Source: CAZOKH01 sp964580315 (lineage in GTDB: Bacteria > Chloroflexota > Anaerolineae > Anaerolineales > Anaerolineaceae). Taken from it: 64,000 bases of DNA. A program made the translations under genes and the position numbers. Below the pieces are notes generated by a model that saw only the letters and a list, made by a program, of their open reading frames with translations, made no database searches and had not been told where the DNA came from. The DNA is taken from assembly GCA_964580315.1 (NCBI GenBank), contig CAZOKH010000006.1, positions 1 through 64,000 on the forward strand. The letters run 5' to 3'. Below, in pieces: positions 52,156 through 61,779 of this stretch (positions are counted from its first letter, which is position 1; each line of letters opens with the position of its first letter).

Positions 52156-52185
52156 CTCCCCCCTTTGATTCCAAAAAGGGGGGAG
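52156..52185 (-). terminator. Terminator between phoU2 and the TMK-like genes
   Basis: 11-bp stem ctccccccttt / aaaggggggag, 8-nt loop, then TTTGCTAATTTTTT on the minus strand. Confidence 0.7.
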
Positions 52186-52224
52186 AGGGTAACAATAATC
52201 ACTTTTTGTTCTCCAAAGGTTTTG

Positions 52225-52911
52225 TTAGGGCAATTCCTCTGGTTCATCATTGTCATCCAAATCCATTTCCAAAACTTCACCTGTGGCGATGAAAACAGTT
52301 CGCTCGCAGATATTGGTTACACGATCGGCAAAGCGTTCCAGGTTGTGAGCAACCCAGATGATTAAGTTGGCCTGATCGATATAATGTGGATTGGCTATCA
52401 TGTTGCTGATGACCGCATGGTAAACACTGTTATACAGATTGTCCACCTGGTCATCTTCTTCTGGAATGCGGCTGGCGGTGATGGCATCTTCAGCGACAAA
52501 ACTGGATAATGACCGGTGCAGCATGTCAATGGCAAGTTCTGCCATGCGGCTGATTTCTCGAATGGGGATGGGGATATCGGAATCTGCCAGTTTAATATTG
52601 ATCTTGGCAATACCTTTGGCGTAATCGCCCATGCGTTCCAACTCGGTGTTAACTTCCATCATGGCAGCCAGTTGGCGTAGGTCGTGCGCTATGGGTTGTT
52701 GAGTTGCGATCAGTATCAGAATCGCATTCTCAATGGCATATCGTTTGTCATTGATTAGTGTATCTTCGTTATAAATAACTCTTGACGCAGTGATGTCTCT
52801 CTTTTTAAGAGCCTCAACGGAATTCAAAGTTGCCTGTTCCACCATGCTACCAAGCAACAATACCTCATCTTGAATATGACGAATCTGGCGATCGAGAGTT
52901 TCTCTTGGCAT
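52225..52911 (-). CDS. phoU: PhoU-like phosphate signalling protein (copy 2)
   Basis: 228 aa, second PhoU of the window. Two three-helix repeats with NTELERMGDYAKGIAKI and VAHNLERFADRVTNICE, the same metal-binding motifs as copy 1. Its acidic tail (DLDDNDEPEELP) is not in copy 1. It lies 129 nt downstream of phoR, so it may be cotranscribed with phoBR. Confidence 0.92.
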   Translation of the reverse strand: MPRETLDRQIRHIQDEVLLLGSMVEQATLNSVEALKKRDITASRVIYNEDTLINDKRYAIENAILILIATQQPIAHDLRQLAAMMEVNTELERMGDYAKGIAKINIKLADSDIPIPIREISRMAELAIDMLHRSLSSFVAEDAITASRIPEEDDQVDNLYNSVYHAVISNMIANPHYIDQANLIIWVAHNLERFADRVTNICERTVFIATGEVLEMDLDDNDEPEELP

Positions 52912-53040
52912 TCTTTAAAAATCCTATAATCGATAGTCTGAAAAATGTTCGTTTTTTTTATTGCAGGAAGTTTTCAAATATTGTAACCCTTTTTTTATAA
53001 AACAAGTATTAATTATTATTATCAGATTGATAAAATCTAA

Positions 53041-54789
53041 TTAATCTGCTATCGGTAGTGAAAAATAGAACGTGCTTCCCTGCCCCTCTGTGCTCTCTGC
53101 CCATATTTGTCCTTTATGGGCTTCAACGGTATGTTTGGCAATCGACAAGCCCAAACCGGTTCCGCCAGATGATCGTGCGCGGTCAACTTTGTAGAAGCGT
53201 TCAAAAATACGATCAATATCCTCACGCGGGATACCCACACCGCTGTCGTGCACAGAAAAAATTACTCGTTTAATTTCCCGCCTGGCTGCCACCACAATTT
53301 CTCCGCCTTCGGGCGTGAACTTGATTGCGTTTGAAAGTAAATTGATAAATACATGGCTAATTCGTTCGTTGTCAGCAAAAATATTTGGTAAATTGTTCGG
53401 GCATTCAAGCCTCAGCGAAATTCCAGACCGCTGTGCCTGTAGCTGCATGCGTTCTACTGCCAGGCTCATCACTTCGCAGGGATCTAATTTCTTGCGTTTG
53501 ATCGGCACCCTTCCTGATTCAATCCTGGAGAGTTCCAACAGTTCCTCTACCATCTGAGCCAGATTGTCAATTTCATGTTCCATCAGGATAAGGAATCGAT
53601 GGGCTGCAACTGTGTCATCAATCGCACCTTCAACCAGTGTTTCGGTGATTAATTTTAGCGATGCGATGGGAGTGCGCAACTCATGCGATACATTGCTGAC
53701 AAAGTCGCGGCGTATGACTTCCAATCGCCGGATTTGGGTCAGGTCTTGAATGAGCATGAGGGTCCCACCGGGTATGGAGCGGGGTAAAGGTGTGGCTACG
53801 GCCTGCAGGAAGAGGCGCCGATGACCTGTTTCAAATGTGATGGATTGCTGTTGTCCACTGGCCTGAACGACTTTCCATAATTCCACCAGTTGATGATGCC
53901 GGGCGACTTCAATCAATGGGCGGTTCAGCGCTGCGCTTTCATCGTCAATGGCAAAAATTCGCACCGCTTCAGGGTTGATTAATTGGATGAAACCCTGTTC
54001 ATCCAAAATAAGAAGCCCATCGGTCATATTGGATAGAATGGTCAGGAATTTTTGTTGTTCTGCTGTCAATTCCTGAATTTTCACATTCATTTTCTCCGTC
54101 ATTTGACGAAAACCACGTTCCAATTGACCAATTTCATTGGAATGCTCGAAAGATGGAAAAGAAATGGGGATGTCAGCGTTTTCTTGAGATATGCTGCCGG
54201 ATAGTTCCTGCAGGGGCCTGACCATGGAGTCAATAAACCTGGACACCAAAACCAGGCTAAAAAGAAACAGGATCAAGGCTATACCGGATCCAATTAACCA
54301 TGAGGTTTGTATCAGGGAGTTTATGGAGGACAGAGAACTGGTTACAACCAGTACATATTGTTGATGATCGGCCAGTAGAATGGGAAGAGCAATCAAGTGT
54401 CCAACCGGTTTTCCTGTGCTGTTATTGATGATTTTTTTGACTTCAGTTCCTGTGAAAGCCGAATTGAAATCTTTCGTTTGAAGCGGAAAATCGAGGGAAC
54501 CAGATTTCAGCAGGACATTTTGATTATCCTGGTATAGATAAATATTGATCCCATTTAATAAAGCAGTGTTGATGATTGTTCTTTTGATGATATCCTGTTC
54601 ATAATCACTGGCGGTTGCATTTTCCAACTCTTCAGCCAATAACTGTGCGTGTTCATAACGATGATCAATGTGGCTTTGAATGAGAATCCGCTCAAGATTC
54701 CAGTTATAAAACAGGACGATGGCTGCCAGTGATATAAACAGCAGGGCAGCGAAAACCCCAATCAGTTGCGAGCGAAAGGACTGGCGCAA
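53041..54789 (-). CDS. phoR: Phosphate sensor histidine kinase PhoR
   Basis: 582 aa from a TTG start with GAGGG nearby. Helix 1 (about 8-28), an extracytoplasmic domain (about 30-160), helix 2 (about 165-185), HAMP (about 186-240), PAS (about 250-350), HisKA with His369 in SNVSHELRTP, then ATP domain with N-box NLLSNAIKFTPEGG, DSGVGI and GTGLGLSIAKH. Senses phosphate status with Pst and PhoU and phosphorylates PhoB. It is 3 nt downstream of phoB, hence the order phoB-phoR-phoU2. Confidence 0.93.
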   Translation of the reverse strand: MRQSFRSQLIGVFAALLFISLAAIVLFYNWNLERILIQSHIDHRYEHAQLLAEELENATASDYEQDIIKRTIINTALLNGINIYLYQDNQNVLLKSGSLDFPLQTKDFNSAFTGTEVKKIINNSTGKPVGHLIALPILLADHQQYVLVVTSSLSSINSLIQTSWLIGSGIALILFLFSLVLVSRFIDSMVRPLQELSGSISQENADIPISFPSFEHSNEIGQLERGFRQMTEKMNVKIQELTAEQQKFLTILSNMTDGLLILDEQGFIQLINPEAVRIFAIDDESAALNRPLIEVARHHQLVELWKVVQASGQQQSITFETGHRRLFLQAVATPLPRSIPGGTLMLIQDLTQIRRLEVIRRDFVSNVSHELRTPIASLKLITETLVEGAIDDTVAAHRFLILMEHEIDNLAQMVEELLELSRIESGRVPIKRKKLDPCEVMSLAVERMQLQAQRSGISLRLECPNNLPNIFADNERISHVFINLLSNAIKFTPEGGEIVVAARREIKRVIFSVHDSGVGIPREDIDRIFERFYKVDRARSSGGTGLGLSIAKHTVEAHKGQIWAESTEGQGSTFYFSLPIAD

Positions 54790-54792
54790 AAA

Positions 54793-55503
54793 TTAACCCT
54801 CAAAGCGGTATCCAGCGCCGCGCACAGTTACAATCCGTTCGGGGTTGGACGGATTGGTCTCAATTTTTTCTCGCAGCCAACGGACATGCACATCAACTGT
54901 CCGGCTGTCTCCGATAAAATCCCATCCCCAGACACGCTCCAGTATGGTCTCACGGGTTAAAACCTGTCCACGGTGCTGCGCCAGGAATATCAGGAGTTCA
55001 TACTCTTTAGGCTTGAGAGATAACGGCATGTTGTTGAGGCGGGCTTCCCGGCGAGATATATCCAATACCAGGTTACCAAAGGTCATTGACTGATTTTCTC
55101 CAGCAGGGGAGGCGCTGGTGTCAATTTCCTCCCGGATGAGTCTCACCCTGCGTAGCAGGGCTTTGACACGCGCCAGCAATTCGCGCATGCTGAAAGGTTT
55201 GGTCAGGTAATCATCTGCGCCGACTTCCAAACCCACCACGCGGTCAATTTCATCATCGCGAGCCGTCAGCATTAGAACGGGTGTATTCATTTCCTGACGG
55301 AGAACGCGGCACACTTCAAACCCGTCTATGCCGGGCAGCATAATGTCCAATAAAATCAGGTCGGGGTGATTGTCCCGGGCAATTTTCAGGGCGGTGTTGC
55401 CGTCTGAAGCAGTATCGACTTCATAGCCTTGATGCCGAAGGTTGTAGGCAAGGGTTTCCAAAAGCGTGAGTTCATCCTCAACGACCAGTATTTTTTCTGT
55501 CAT
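54793..55503 (-). CDS. phoB: Response regulator PhoB, OmpR family
   Basis: 236 aa. Receiver (2-118) with phosphorylated Asp53 in LLDIMLPGIDGFE, the acidic pocket ED (9-10) and Lys in TKPFSMRELL. Winged-helix DNA-binding domain (about 140-236) with YELLIFLAQHRGQVLTRE and RTVDVHVRWLREKIE. Should bind Pho boxes such as the one upstream of pstS. Its ATG overlaps the TGA of the preceding glycosyltransferase (ATGA), with GGAGG inside it. Confidence 0.95.
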   Translation of the reverse strand: MTEKILVVEDELTLLETLAYNLRHQGYEVDTASDGNTALKIARDNHPDLILLDIMLPGIDGFEVCRVLRQEMNTPVLMLTARDDEIDRVVGLEVGADDYLTKPFSMRELLARVKALLRRVRLIREEIDTSASPAGENQSMTFGNLVLDISRREARLNNMPLSLKPKEYELLIFLAQHRGQVLTRETILERVWGWDFIGDSRTVDVHVRWLREKIETNPSNPERIVTVRGAGYRFEG

Positions 55504-56723
55504 GGTTTCCTCCTCAACAACATTTCTAATATACCTGCCAGTTGGTTAGCCAGGTCTTGTCGGTTAAAGTTTTTGGATAAATAATCTCTTCCTGAGGCGC
55601 CCATTTGCCTGGCGCGCTCGGGATTCTCTGATAAGTATTTTACTGCCTCTGCCACTTCTTTTGCATTGCCCGGAGAAACTGGTATGCCGGCATTGGCATC
55701 TTGTATCACTTTTCGTATGACGCCATCAATCGCCAGTATCACCGGGCGCCCGGCTGCCATATAATCGAACACTTTATTGGGATATGTCTTTTTAAAAGAT
55801 TCTATTGGTTTTAAAATGGCAATGCAAGCGCTGGAAGCTGCCAGGGCTTCAGCCATCTCTTTTTTCGGCAGGGTTGGAAGAAATGCAACATTGGTTAGCT
55901 GCATTTCCCGTGCTTGCTGCTGAAGGGCGGGTTTATCCTTTCCATCGCCCATCAAAACGAATTGTATGTCATCAGCCTGATGCATCAGGCTGGCTGCCTC
56001 AAGGATTATTCCCAGATCATTGGAAACACCATGCGCCCCGGCGTAGGTAACCAGGAATTTTTTCTCCAGATGATAGCGCTGCCGGAATTGTTCGCCGTTG
56101 CCATCTTGCGGGAACATGTTGGGATCGGCCCCGTTGGGCACCAGGCTGACCTGTTTCGCTCCATGCTCTTTCACATGATCAATGTAACCGGGGGAATTAA
56201 CCATAACATGATCGGCATGGGTGTAAAGAAATTTTTCAAGCCATTCAGAAGCGCGGATGATGAATTTGTTCCTTAATACACCCACCGAAACTGCAAACTC
56301 AGGCCACAAATCACGAACTTCAAAAAGGAAGGTCGCGCGTTTCAAACGAGCCAGCAACCAGGCTGTGACACCCTGAAAAATGGGCGGTGAGGTACCCCAC
56401 ACCAGATCGACATGCTTAACCCCCAACCCGGCAATGGTTGAGGACACCATAAAGCTGATGAAATTGATCAGCCGGTGAAAAAAGCTTTTATGTAAAGCTG
56501 GATAGGTATAACAGGTAATAATTGTCATACCCTTAATGGGATGGTGGCTTTCAACCCATTTGTGGTTGTCTCCGGTCTTTTTGCCGGTTAGATAACTGAT
56601 CGGGCTGGTGATAATGGTGAATTGATAACCCTGTTGGATCAGGTAACGAGCAAGCTCATAATGACGAGTGCCTCCGCCTTCGTCAATTGCAGCAAATGCC
56701 TGGTGGATTAACAAAACATGCAT
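55500..56723 (-). CDS. Glycosyltransferase family 4 (WbuB-like)
   Basis: 407 aa. GT-B fold: N-terminal donor/acceptor domain starting MHVLLIHQAFAAIDEGGGTRHYE, the C-terminal part with SLVPNGADPNMF, TYAGAHGVSNDLG, the EX7E-like SFKKTYPNKVFDYMAAGRPV and later GNAKEVAEAV. Resembles WbuB sugar transferases of surface polysaccharide synthesis. Cytoplasmic face. Upstream of phoB with a 4-nt overlap; downstream of the heparinase gene by 36 nt, all same strand. Confidence 0.9.
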   Translation of the reverse strand: MHVLLIHQAFAAIDEGGGTRHYELARYLIQQGYQFTIITSPISYLTGKKTGDNHKWVESHHPIKGMTIITCYTYPALHKSFFHRLINFISFMVSSTIAGLGVKHVDLVWGTSPPIFQGVTAWLLARLKRATFLFEVRDLWPEFAVSVGVLRNKFIIRASEWLEKFLYTHADHVMVNSPGYIDHVKEHGAKQVSLVPNGADPNMFPQDGNGEQFRQRYHLEKKFLVTYAGAHGVSNDLGIILEAASLMHQADDIQFVLMGDGKDKPALQQQAREMQLTNVAFLPTLPKKEMAEALAASSACIAILKPIESFKKTYPNKVFDYMAAGRPVILAIDGVIRKVIQDANAGIPVSPGNAKEVAEAVKYLSENPERARQMGASGRDYLSKNFNRQDLANQLAGILEMLLRRKP

Positions 56724-56759
56724 AAACTGATTTTACACTATTTGTTAACAATTAAAGGA

Positions 56760-58742
56760 CTATTGCGTATCGATGAATTCCCATTTGCTGATTATTGTGC
56801 ATGGAAGTTTCATTTGCGCCGTTATGGAGAAGGACAAGGCGGGTTCTTTTTCGCCATAAGTCCTGGAAAACCACCCCAAAATTTTTTGTGGAGTTTCCTG
56901 ACCATACAGGACTTCCCCGGCGCGCACCAGTTGAAAGTCAGGAGCAGGTACCTCAATACAAGAATTCTCTATCTGGATGGAAAGACGGCAATCAAATTGT
57001 GCATGGTGGAGGAGGAGCGTTTCTTGATTGAATTCCCAGGGGAGAGCGGGTAAAAGCCACTGGATGGCGACTGTTGTTTTTGAGGTGTGTTGGTCTGACG
57101 GAAGGATGGAATCAATGATCTGCCAGTTGTGTTCATCCATGTATTGTAATGTTCGTTGGTGGATCACCCCGATTTGCCGATAGCCGTCATGCTGCGCGGT
57201 GATTTCAGTTTCTGAGCGGGAAATCACTTGCGCCTGTGCCCATTTTAGCCACAGGAAACGGCCGGCGCGCTGCATTTGATCTGCTTGATTGATGGTTACC
57301 GTGTTATGAACAGCGGTTCCAGCCAGAGCGTTTTGCCAGGGATGAGGGGCGGTGTAACGGTAGGTGCCGGCATCCCGGGCTATGTTACAGCCCCGATACC
57401 ACAGATCTACATGCAGTTGGTCGGCATGGGAAGGCCGGTCAACAAGTTGGGCGGCGCGCAGGGTTGCCCAACTATGTGGGGTTCCCAACTTCAAAATAGG
57501 AGAAATACTTTCTGGAACAGTAAAGTGTTTTTCTTGAACATTGTCCAATTCCACCCACATGGAAAATTCATCCCAGATACCCGGCACAAAACAGTTTTTT
57601 TCTAAAAATGCTCTGCTGGTAGCCTGGGCGATTGGACGGTAATCCGATTGATCGCAGGGGGTGAAGGGGAATAAATTGGAACCGTCATTGTGACCCAAAT
57701 TGGGCGCATTTCCAGAAGTGGGGTCAATTTGAGCGATCATCCATTGGGTGGCTTTTTCCAGCAGGGCTTTGCTGGCGTGTGGCAAACTATTTTCCATCTT
57801 TTGTGAGATGGCGTAAAACCACAGGCATAATTGAAGCATAAGGCGGTGATAATTCATACTGTGTTGCACATAGACCCCGTCGGGAGCAATTTGCATTTGC
57901 AGCGCACGATGGAACCAGTGATTGCCAAGCTGTTTCCATTTTTTTGCGCTGGGATGAGTATGAAGAAATACTCCTGCGGCAAACAATCCGACAGCTTCGC
58001 TGATCAGGTGGTTATTATTTTGTGAGCGGGCATAAATCAGGGTGGGAGGAATCCGCTGCGCATGCTCGGCGATGGATTGCGACAAATGATTGACAAATTC
58101 TTTGTCAAAACAGGTGGATTTTTGAAACACCTGCCAGGCAAACACAAAGGCAATAATACGCAGCGCCACTTCCTGGGCAGAAACCCAGTGCACCCCTGAG
58201 TTGGGGGGATTTTGCCTGCAAAATTCATGGAAGTAACGCATGAATGTTCGCGGGTACTGCTCATCACCGGTTAAAACATAAGCCCGCGCCAGAGGGAAAA
58301 CCCATCCAAAACGAGCCGGTTCCCATGTATCTTTGATGTCGCGATCGGGTAAATCATCCCGAATCTTGCTCCAGTGGACACCCGGTGAGGGATTGGACAA
58401 ATCAATGGGCGCTAAATTTCCACCGTACCTGTGAAATTTACCTGAAATAATGGTTTGGGCTTCTTCCAGGCATTTTTCCTGGTTGTGCGCTTGCTGAATG
58501 TGCTGCCGAATTTTTTGAGCCGGGGGGATTGGAAAAGATGGATGGACACCTTCATTAAACCATTTGAGACCGGGATTGTTCGGATCTTTGGGCTGGATGG
58601 GGGTGATGTGCTGGTAATAGCCGGTTTTTAATCCCAGTTGATACAAACCGAACAGGGAAACTTTTTCAAAGCCCAGTTCACGGACGGATTGATATGCTTT
58701 GCTGACCTGTTGCAGAATTCCCATATTTATTCGGGGTGGCAA
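56760..58742 (-). CDS. Heparinase II/III-like protein
   Basis: 660 aa. The helical N-terminal part matches the heparinase II/III alginate-lyase domain: NPPNSGVHWVSAQEVALRIIAF, SQNNNHLISEAVGLFAAGVF, HNDGSNLFPF. The C-terminal half is a beta domain with NTVTINQADQMQRAGRF. Members cleave uronic-acid polysaccharides, and homologues often lie with exopolysaccharide genes where they may modify or trim the polymer. No clear signal peptide. Between the two-domain oxidoreductase (15 nt away) and the GT4 gene. Confidence 0.88.
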   Translation of the reverse strand: MPPRINMGILQQVSKAYQSVRELGFEKVSLFGLYQLGLKTGYYQHITPIQPKDPNNPGLKWFNEGVHPSFPIPPAQKIRQHIQQAHNQEKCLEEAQTIISGKFHRYGGNLAPIDLSNPSPGVHWSKIRDDLPDRDIKDTWEPARFGWVFPLARAYVLTGDEQYPRTFMRYFHEFCRQNPPNSGVHWVSAQEVALRIIAFVFAWQVFQKSTCFDKEFVNHLSQSIAEHAQRIPPTLIYARSQNNNHLISEAVGLFAAGVFLHTHPSAKKWKQLGNHWFHRALQMQIAPDGVYVQHSMNYHRLMLQLCLWFYAISQKMENSLPHASKALLEKATQWMIAQIDPTSGNAPNLGHNDGSNLFPFTPCDQSDYRPIAQATSRAFLEKNCFVPGIWDEFSMWVELDNVQEKHFTVPESISPILKLGTPHSWATLRAAQLVDRPSHADQLHVDLWYRGCNIARDAGTYRYTAPHPWQNALAGTAVHNTVTINQADQMQRAGRFLWLKWAQAQVISRSETEITAQHDGYRQIGVIHQRTLQYMDEHNWQIIDSILPSDQHTSKTTVAIQWLLPALPWEFNQETLLLHHAQFDCRLSIQIENSCIEVPAPDFQLVRAGEVLYGQETPQKILGWFSRTYGEKEPALSFSITAQMKLPCTIISKWEFIDTQ

Positions 58743-58757
58743 ATAAACCTGAAGAAC

Positions 58758-60929
58758 TTAGAACAGTAATGAAGCCACAATTTCTTTTTTACCACTTTTC
58801 AGGGCGTCAACGGCGGCAAATGTGGCAGCGGTAACTCCCCAAATATCTTGAAAGGGTATGGGGGGTGTCTCATTGGTTTTTATGGAATGTACAAAGGATT
58901 GCCAGGCTTTGAAATGACCTTTATCCTGGCTCCAGGGGGAATTAATTTTTTGGCTTTTCCCGTCATGGGTCAATGTCAAGGTCCGAAAATCGTCCAGCAC
59001 GGCCACTTTACCGGCGCAGAAAACTTCGACGCGCTCTTTGGAAATAGTTTTATCGCCATTTGCCAGGTAGGTAACAATGCCGAGTGAACCATCAGGGAAG
59101 GTAAGTTGAATTTCAACATTGTCCTGTTGATATTTTCCCAAATCGGGCAGAGCCTGGGCATTGACTGATATGGGGGGCGCGCCGACCAGGAAAGTGAGGA
59201 AATCTACAAAGTGACAACCTTCACCAATGATGCGCCCGCCGCCCTGCGTTGGGTCGTGCAACCAGTGGTTGAGGGGAATGTAGCCCGCATTGATACGGTA
59301 ATGAGCGTAGAGGGGCTCAGATCGCGGCTGCAAGAAATGGTAAAGCTGCTGCGACATGGGGGCAAAGCGGCGGTTAAAGCCAACCATTAATTTGAAAGGT
59401 GAAGTCTTAAACGCATTGGCAACCTGCTGTAATTCGTCCAGGTTGATGGCCAAGGGTTTTTCGCAGAAAACGTGTTTGCCATTTTGCAGGGCGGTGATGA
59501 CCTGTCGGGCATGCTGGTCGTGACGGGTTATGATCGCAACCAGGTTAATCTCCGGGTTGTCCAATACATCTGCCTCAGAAGAACTGGCAAATTGGAAATG
59601 GTAACGTTTGGCAGCATGGCTGGCTGTGACGCCGGTGGCTGAAACAATGGTTTGACGGTCGACGCTGCCTGCTTTTTCGACATTGGGCAAAAAAACCGCC
59701 CGGGCGAAATTCCCGGCGCCAATCACGCCCAGCCGCAAAGCGCCGGTGATTGTACTGCCTGATTGGGCCGCCGGGGTTACATCCACTTGCGTGACTGGTG
59801 AGGCGGTTGGCTGCTGCGGATAGGTCAACAACACCCCCAGGAAGGGCTGCTTTTCTTTGCCGGTGATGAGGTTGTAAGCCTGGGGAGCCTGGTCAATGGT
59901 GAAGCGGTGTGAAATGAGGGATGAAATGCTGATTTGCCTGTTTGCTAACAGGTCGATAAAAGCTTGCAAATTACGTCCCTCAGTCCAGCGCACCTGGCCG
60001 ATGGGGTAATCGATGCCGCGGGCTTCATAATGCTCGTCATATCGGCCCGGACCGTATGAACGGGAGACGATGAAATTTAGTTCTTTGTTGTAATAGAGGG
60101 TGCGTGGGATATCCAACCCGACCGCGCCAATTGCCACCACACGGGCTCGGTCGCGCGCCAGTCGGCCGGCCAGCTCAATGGGATCGTTGGATTTGGTGTC
60201 GGCGCAGATCAATACAATATCGAATCCCTGCCCGCCGGTGAAAGCCAGCGCGGTGGACTCAGCTTCTTCAGGTGTGGAACAGGTGGCGCCCAGTTTTTTT
60301 CCCAGGTCAATGCGATCCTGCGCCAGGTCGATTCCGTACACCTGGGTTCCAGCAGCGCGGGCTATGCTGACTGCCAGCAGGCCCACCAGCCCCAGACCAA
60401 TGACCGCCACGCGCTCGCCGATTTGCGGTTGAGCAAGGCGAAAACCATGCATGGCAATGGTGCCGAGCGTGGCAAAGGCAGCTTCTTCAAAGTTGACATG
60501 ATCGGGGACGTGCGCCAGCAAATTTTGAGGGACGATCGCATATTCAGCGTGAACAGCGTAACCGCTTCCAGCGCAGGCAACCCGGTCGCCAACCTGGAAA
60601 CCGGTTAAACCATCTCCAATCGCTATGACTGTGCCGGCAGAGGAATATCCCAGTGACATGGGTTGATCAAGCCGGTTAAAGGCTGCTTCAATGGTCGGAA
60701 TAATTCCTTCACGCCGAGCCTTGTCTAAAACCTGCTTCACCAGGTCAGGGCGGGATTGGGCTTTGCCAATCAAGTTCTTTTCAGCGAAATCGACCAACAT
60801 GCGTTCTGTGCCTGCTGAAACCAGCGAAACTGCTGTTTGCACCAGGGCTGTTTTGGGTTTGGGCTGCGGTACGGGGACTGATTCGACCGTGGTTTTTCCA
60901 TCACGCATGTTCTGTAATAATTGTTTCAT
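58758..60929 (-). CDS. Two-domain oxidoreductase (zinc-alcohol dehydrogenase fused to Gfo/Idh/MocA)
   Basis: 723 aa. Residues about 1-360 form an MDR/zinc-dehydrogenase domain: GSGYAVHAEYA, FATLGTIAMHG, AVIGLGLVGLLAV (NAD-binding). Residues about 395-720 form a Gfo/Idh/MocA domain: RLGVIGAGNFARAV, HVFCEKPLAI, GFNRRFAPM. Such fusions accompany heparinase and WbuB-like genes in polysaccharide loci and likely make or modify a sugar precursor; the substrate is unknown. The divergent gene at 61105 shares the 175-bp promoter region. Confidence 0.92.
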   Translation of the reverse strand: MKQLLQNMRDGKTTVESVPVPQPKPKTALVQTAVSLVSAGTERMLVDFAEKNLIGKAQSRPDLVKQVLDKARREGIIPTIEAAFNRLDQPMSLGYSSAGTVIAIGDGLTGFQVGDRVACAGSGYAVHAEYAIVPQNLLAHVPDHVNFEEAAFATLGTIAMHGFRLAQPQIGERVAVIGLGLVGLLAVSIARAAGTQVYGIDLAQDRIDLGKKLGATCSTPEEAESTALAFTGGQGFDIVLICADTKSNDPIELAGRLARDRARVVAIGAVGLDIPRTLYYNKELNFIVSRSYGPGRYDEHYEARGIDYPIGQVRWTEGRNLQAFIDLLANRQISISSLISHRFTIDQAPQAYNLITGKEKQPFLGVLLTYPQQPTASPVTQVDVTPAAQSGSTITGALRLGVIGAGNFARAVFLPNVEKAGSVDRQTIVSATGVTASHAAKRYHFQFASSSEADVLDNPEINLVAIITRHDQHARQVITALQNGKHVFCEKPLAINLDELQQVANAFKTSPFKLMVGFNRRFAPMSQQLYHFLQPRSEPLYAHYRINAGYIPLNHWLHDPTQGGGRIIGEGCHFVDFLTFLVGAPPISVNAQALPDLGKYQQDNVEIQLTFPDGSLGIVTYLANGDKTISKERVEVFCAGKVAVLDDFRTLTLTHDGKSQKINSPWSQDKGHFKAWQSFVHSIKTNETPPIPFQDIWGVTAATFAAVDALKSGKKEIVASLLF

Positions 60930-61104
60930 AAATTCGCAATTTTCCCGATTTTTTTATTAAGGCGACCTTGATTATAAACCAGAAAGTGGGCATGATATAA
61001 TCATCACAAGATACCCCGGGGGACGGCAATGGGTGAAAGTGGTATTCGATTTTGAGTGGGAGTGATGATTCGAATTATCAATCACGATCTGGCGAGGTGC
61101 CTGT

Positions 61105-61779
61105 ATGAAGGTGCTTTTTTTAGGTAAACAACGCGACGATTTTTACTGCACCAGGGCAATGGATTTTCTGCGACAGCAATTGCCAGAAACGCAATTTTTG
61201 CTGGCAGTTCCCGGGCAAAAATTTCCGGCTGAAAGCTTGAAGGACTGGGAAGGTGACTATGTCATTTCCTATCTTTGCCCGTGGGTGCTGCCAGGCTGGT
61301 TGTTGAGCAAAGCCCGCGTCGCTGCAATTAATTTCCACCCTGCACCGCCGCAGTATCCGGGGACTGGATGTACCAATTTTGCCCTGTATAACGAAGAGAC
61401 GGAATACGGCGTGATGTGTCATCACATGAGCCCGAATGTGGACAGCGGTAAAGTGATTGCGGTCAGGCGATTTGCTGTTTTTCCAGAAGACTCGGTTTAT
61501 TCATTAACTCAGCGCTGCTATGCCTATATGCTGAACTTATTTTTTGACATACTTGCCGGAATTTTGCAGGGAAAGCCTTTACCAGAAAGTGATGAGACCT
61601 GGACGCGAAAACCCTATCGAAAAACTGAGCTGGATGCTCTAAAGATCATCACGCCGGATATGCCGGTGGATGAGATTCGCAGGCGGGTTCGGGCGGTGAC
61701 GTACCCGGGATATCCCGGTGCGATGATGGAAATAGACGGGATGCACTTTGAGTATGTTCCACCCAAAAATGGGAAATAA
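61105..61779 (+). CDS. Formyltransferase-family protein (sugar N-formyltransferase-like)
   Basis: 224 aa, formyl-transferase catalytic domain without the methionyl-tRNA-specific C-terminal part. The catalytic triad of Asn, His and Asp appears in AAINFHPAPPQYPG and MSPNVDSGKV. The short length and polysaccharide surroundings favour a sugar N-formyltransferase using formyl-tetrahydrofolate over Fmt. No signal. The O-antigen ligase starts 8 nt before this stop, overlapping. Confidence 0.82.
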   Translation: MKVLFLGKQRDDFYCTRAMDFLRQQLPETQFLLAVPGQKFPAESLKDWEGDYVISYLCPWVLPGWLLSKARVAAINFHPAPPQYPGTGCTNFALYNEETEYGVMCHHMSPNVDSGKVIAVRRFAVFPEDSVYSLTQRCYAYMLNLFFDILAGILQGKPLPESDETWTRKPYRKTELDALKIITPDMPVDEIRRRVRAVTYPGYPGAMMEIDGMHFEYVPPKNGK

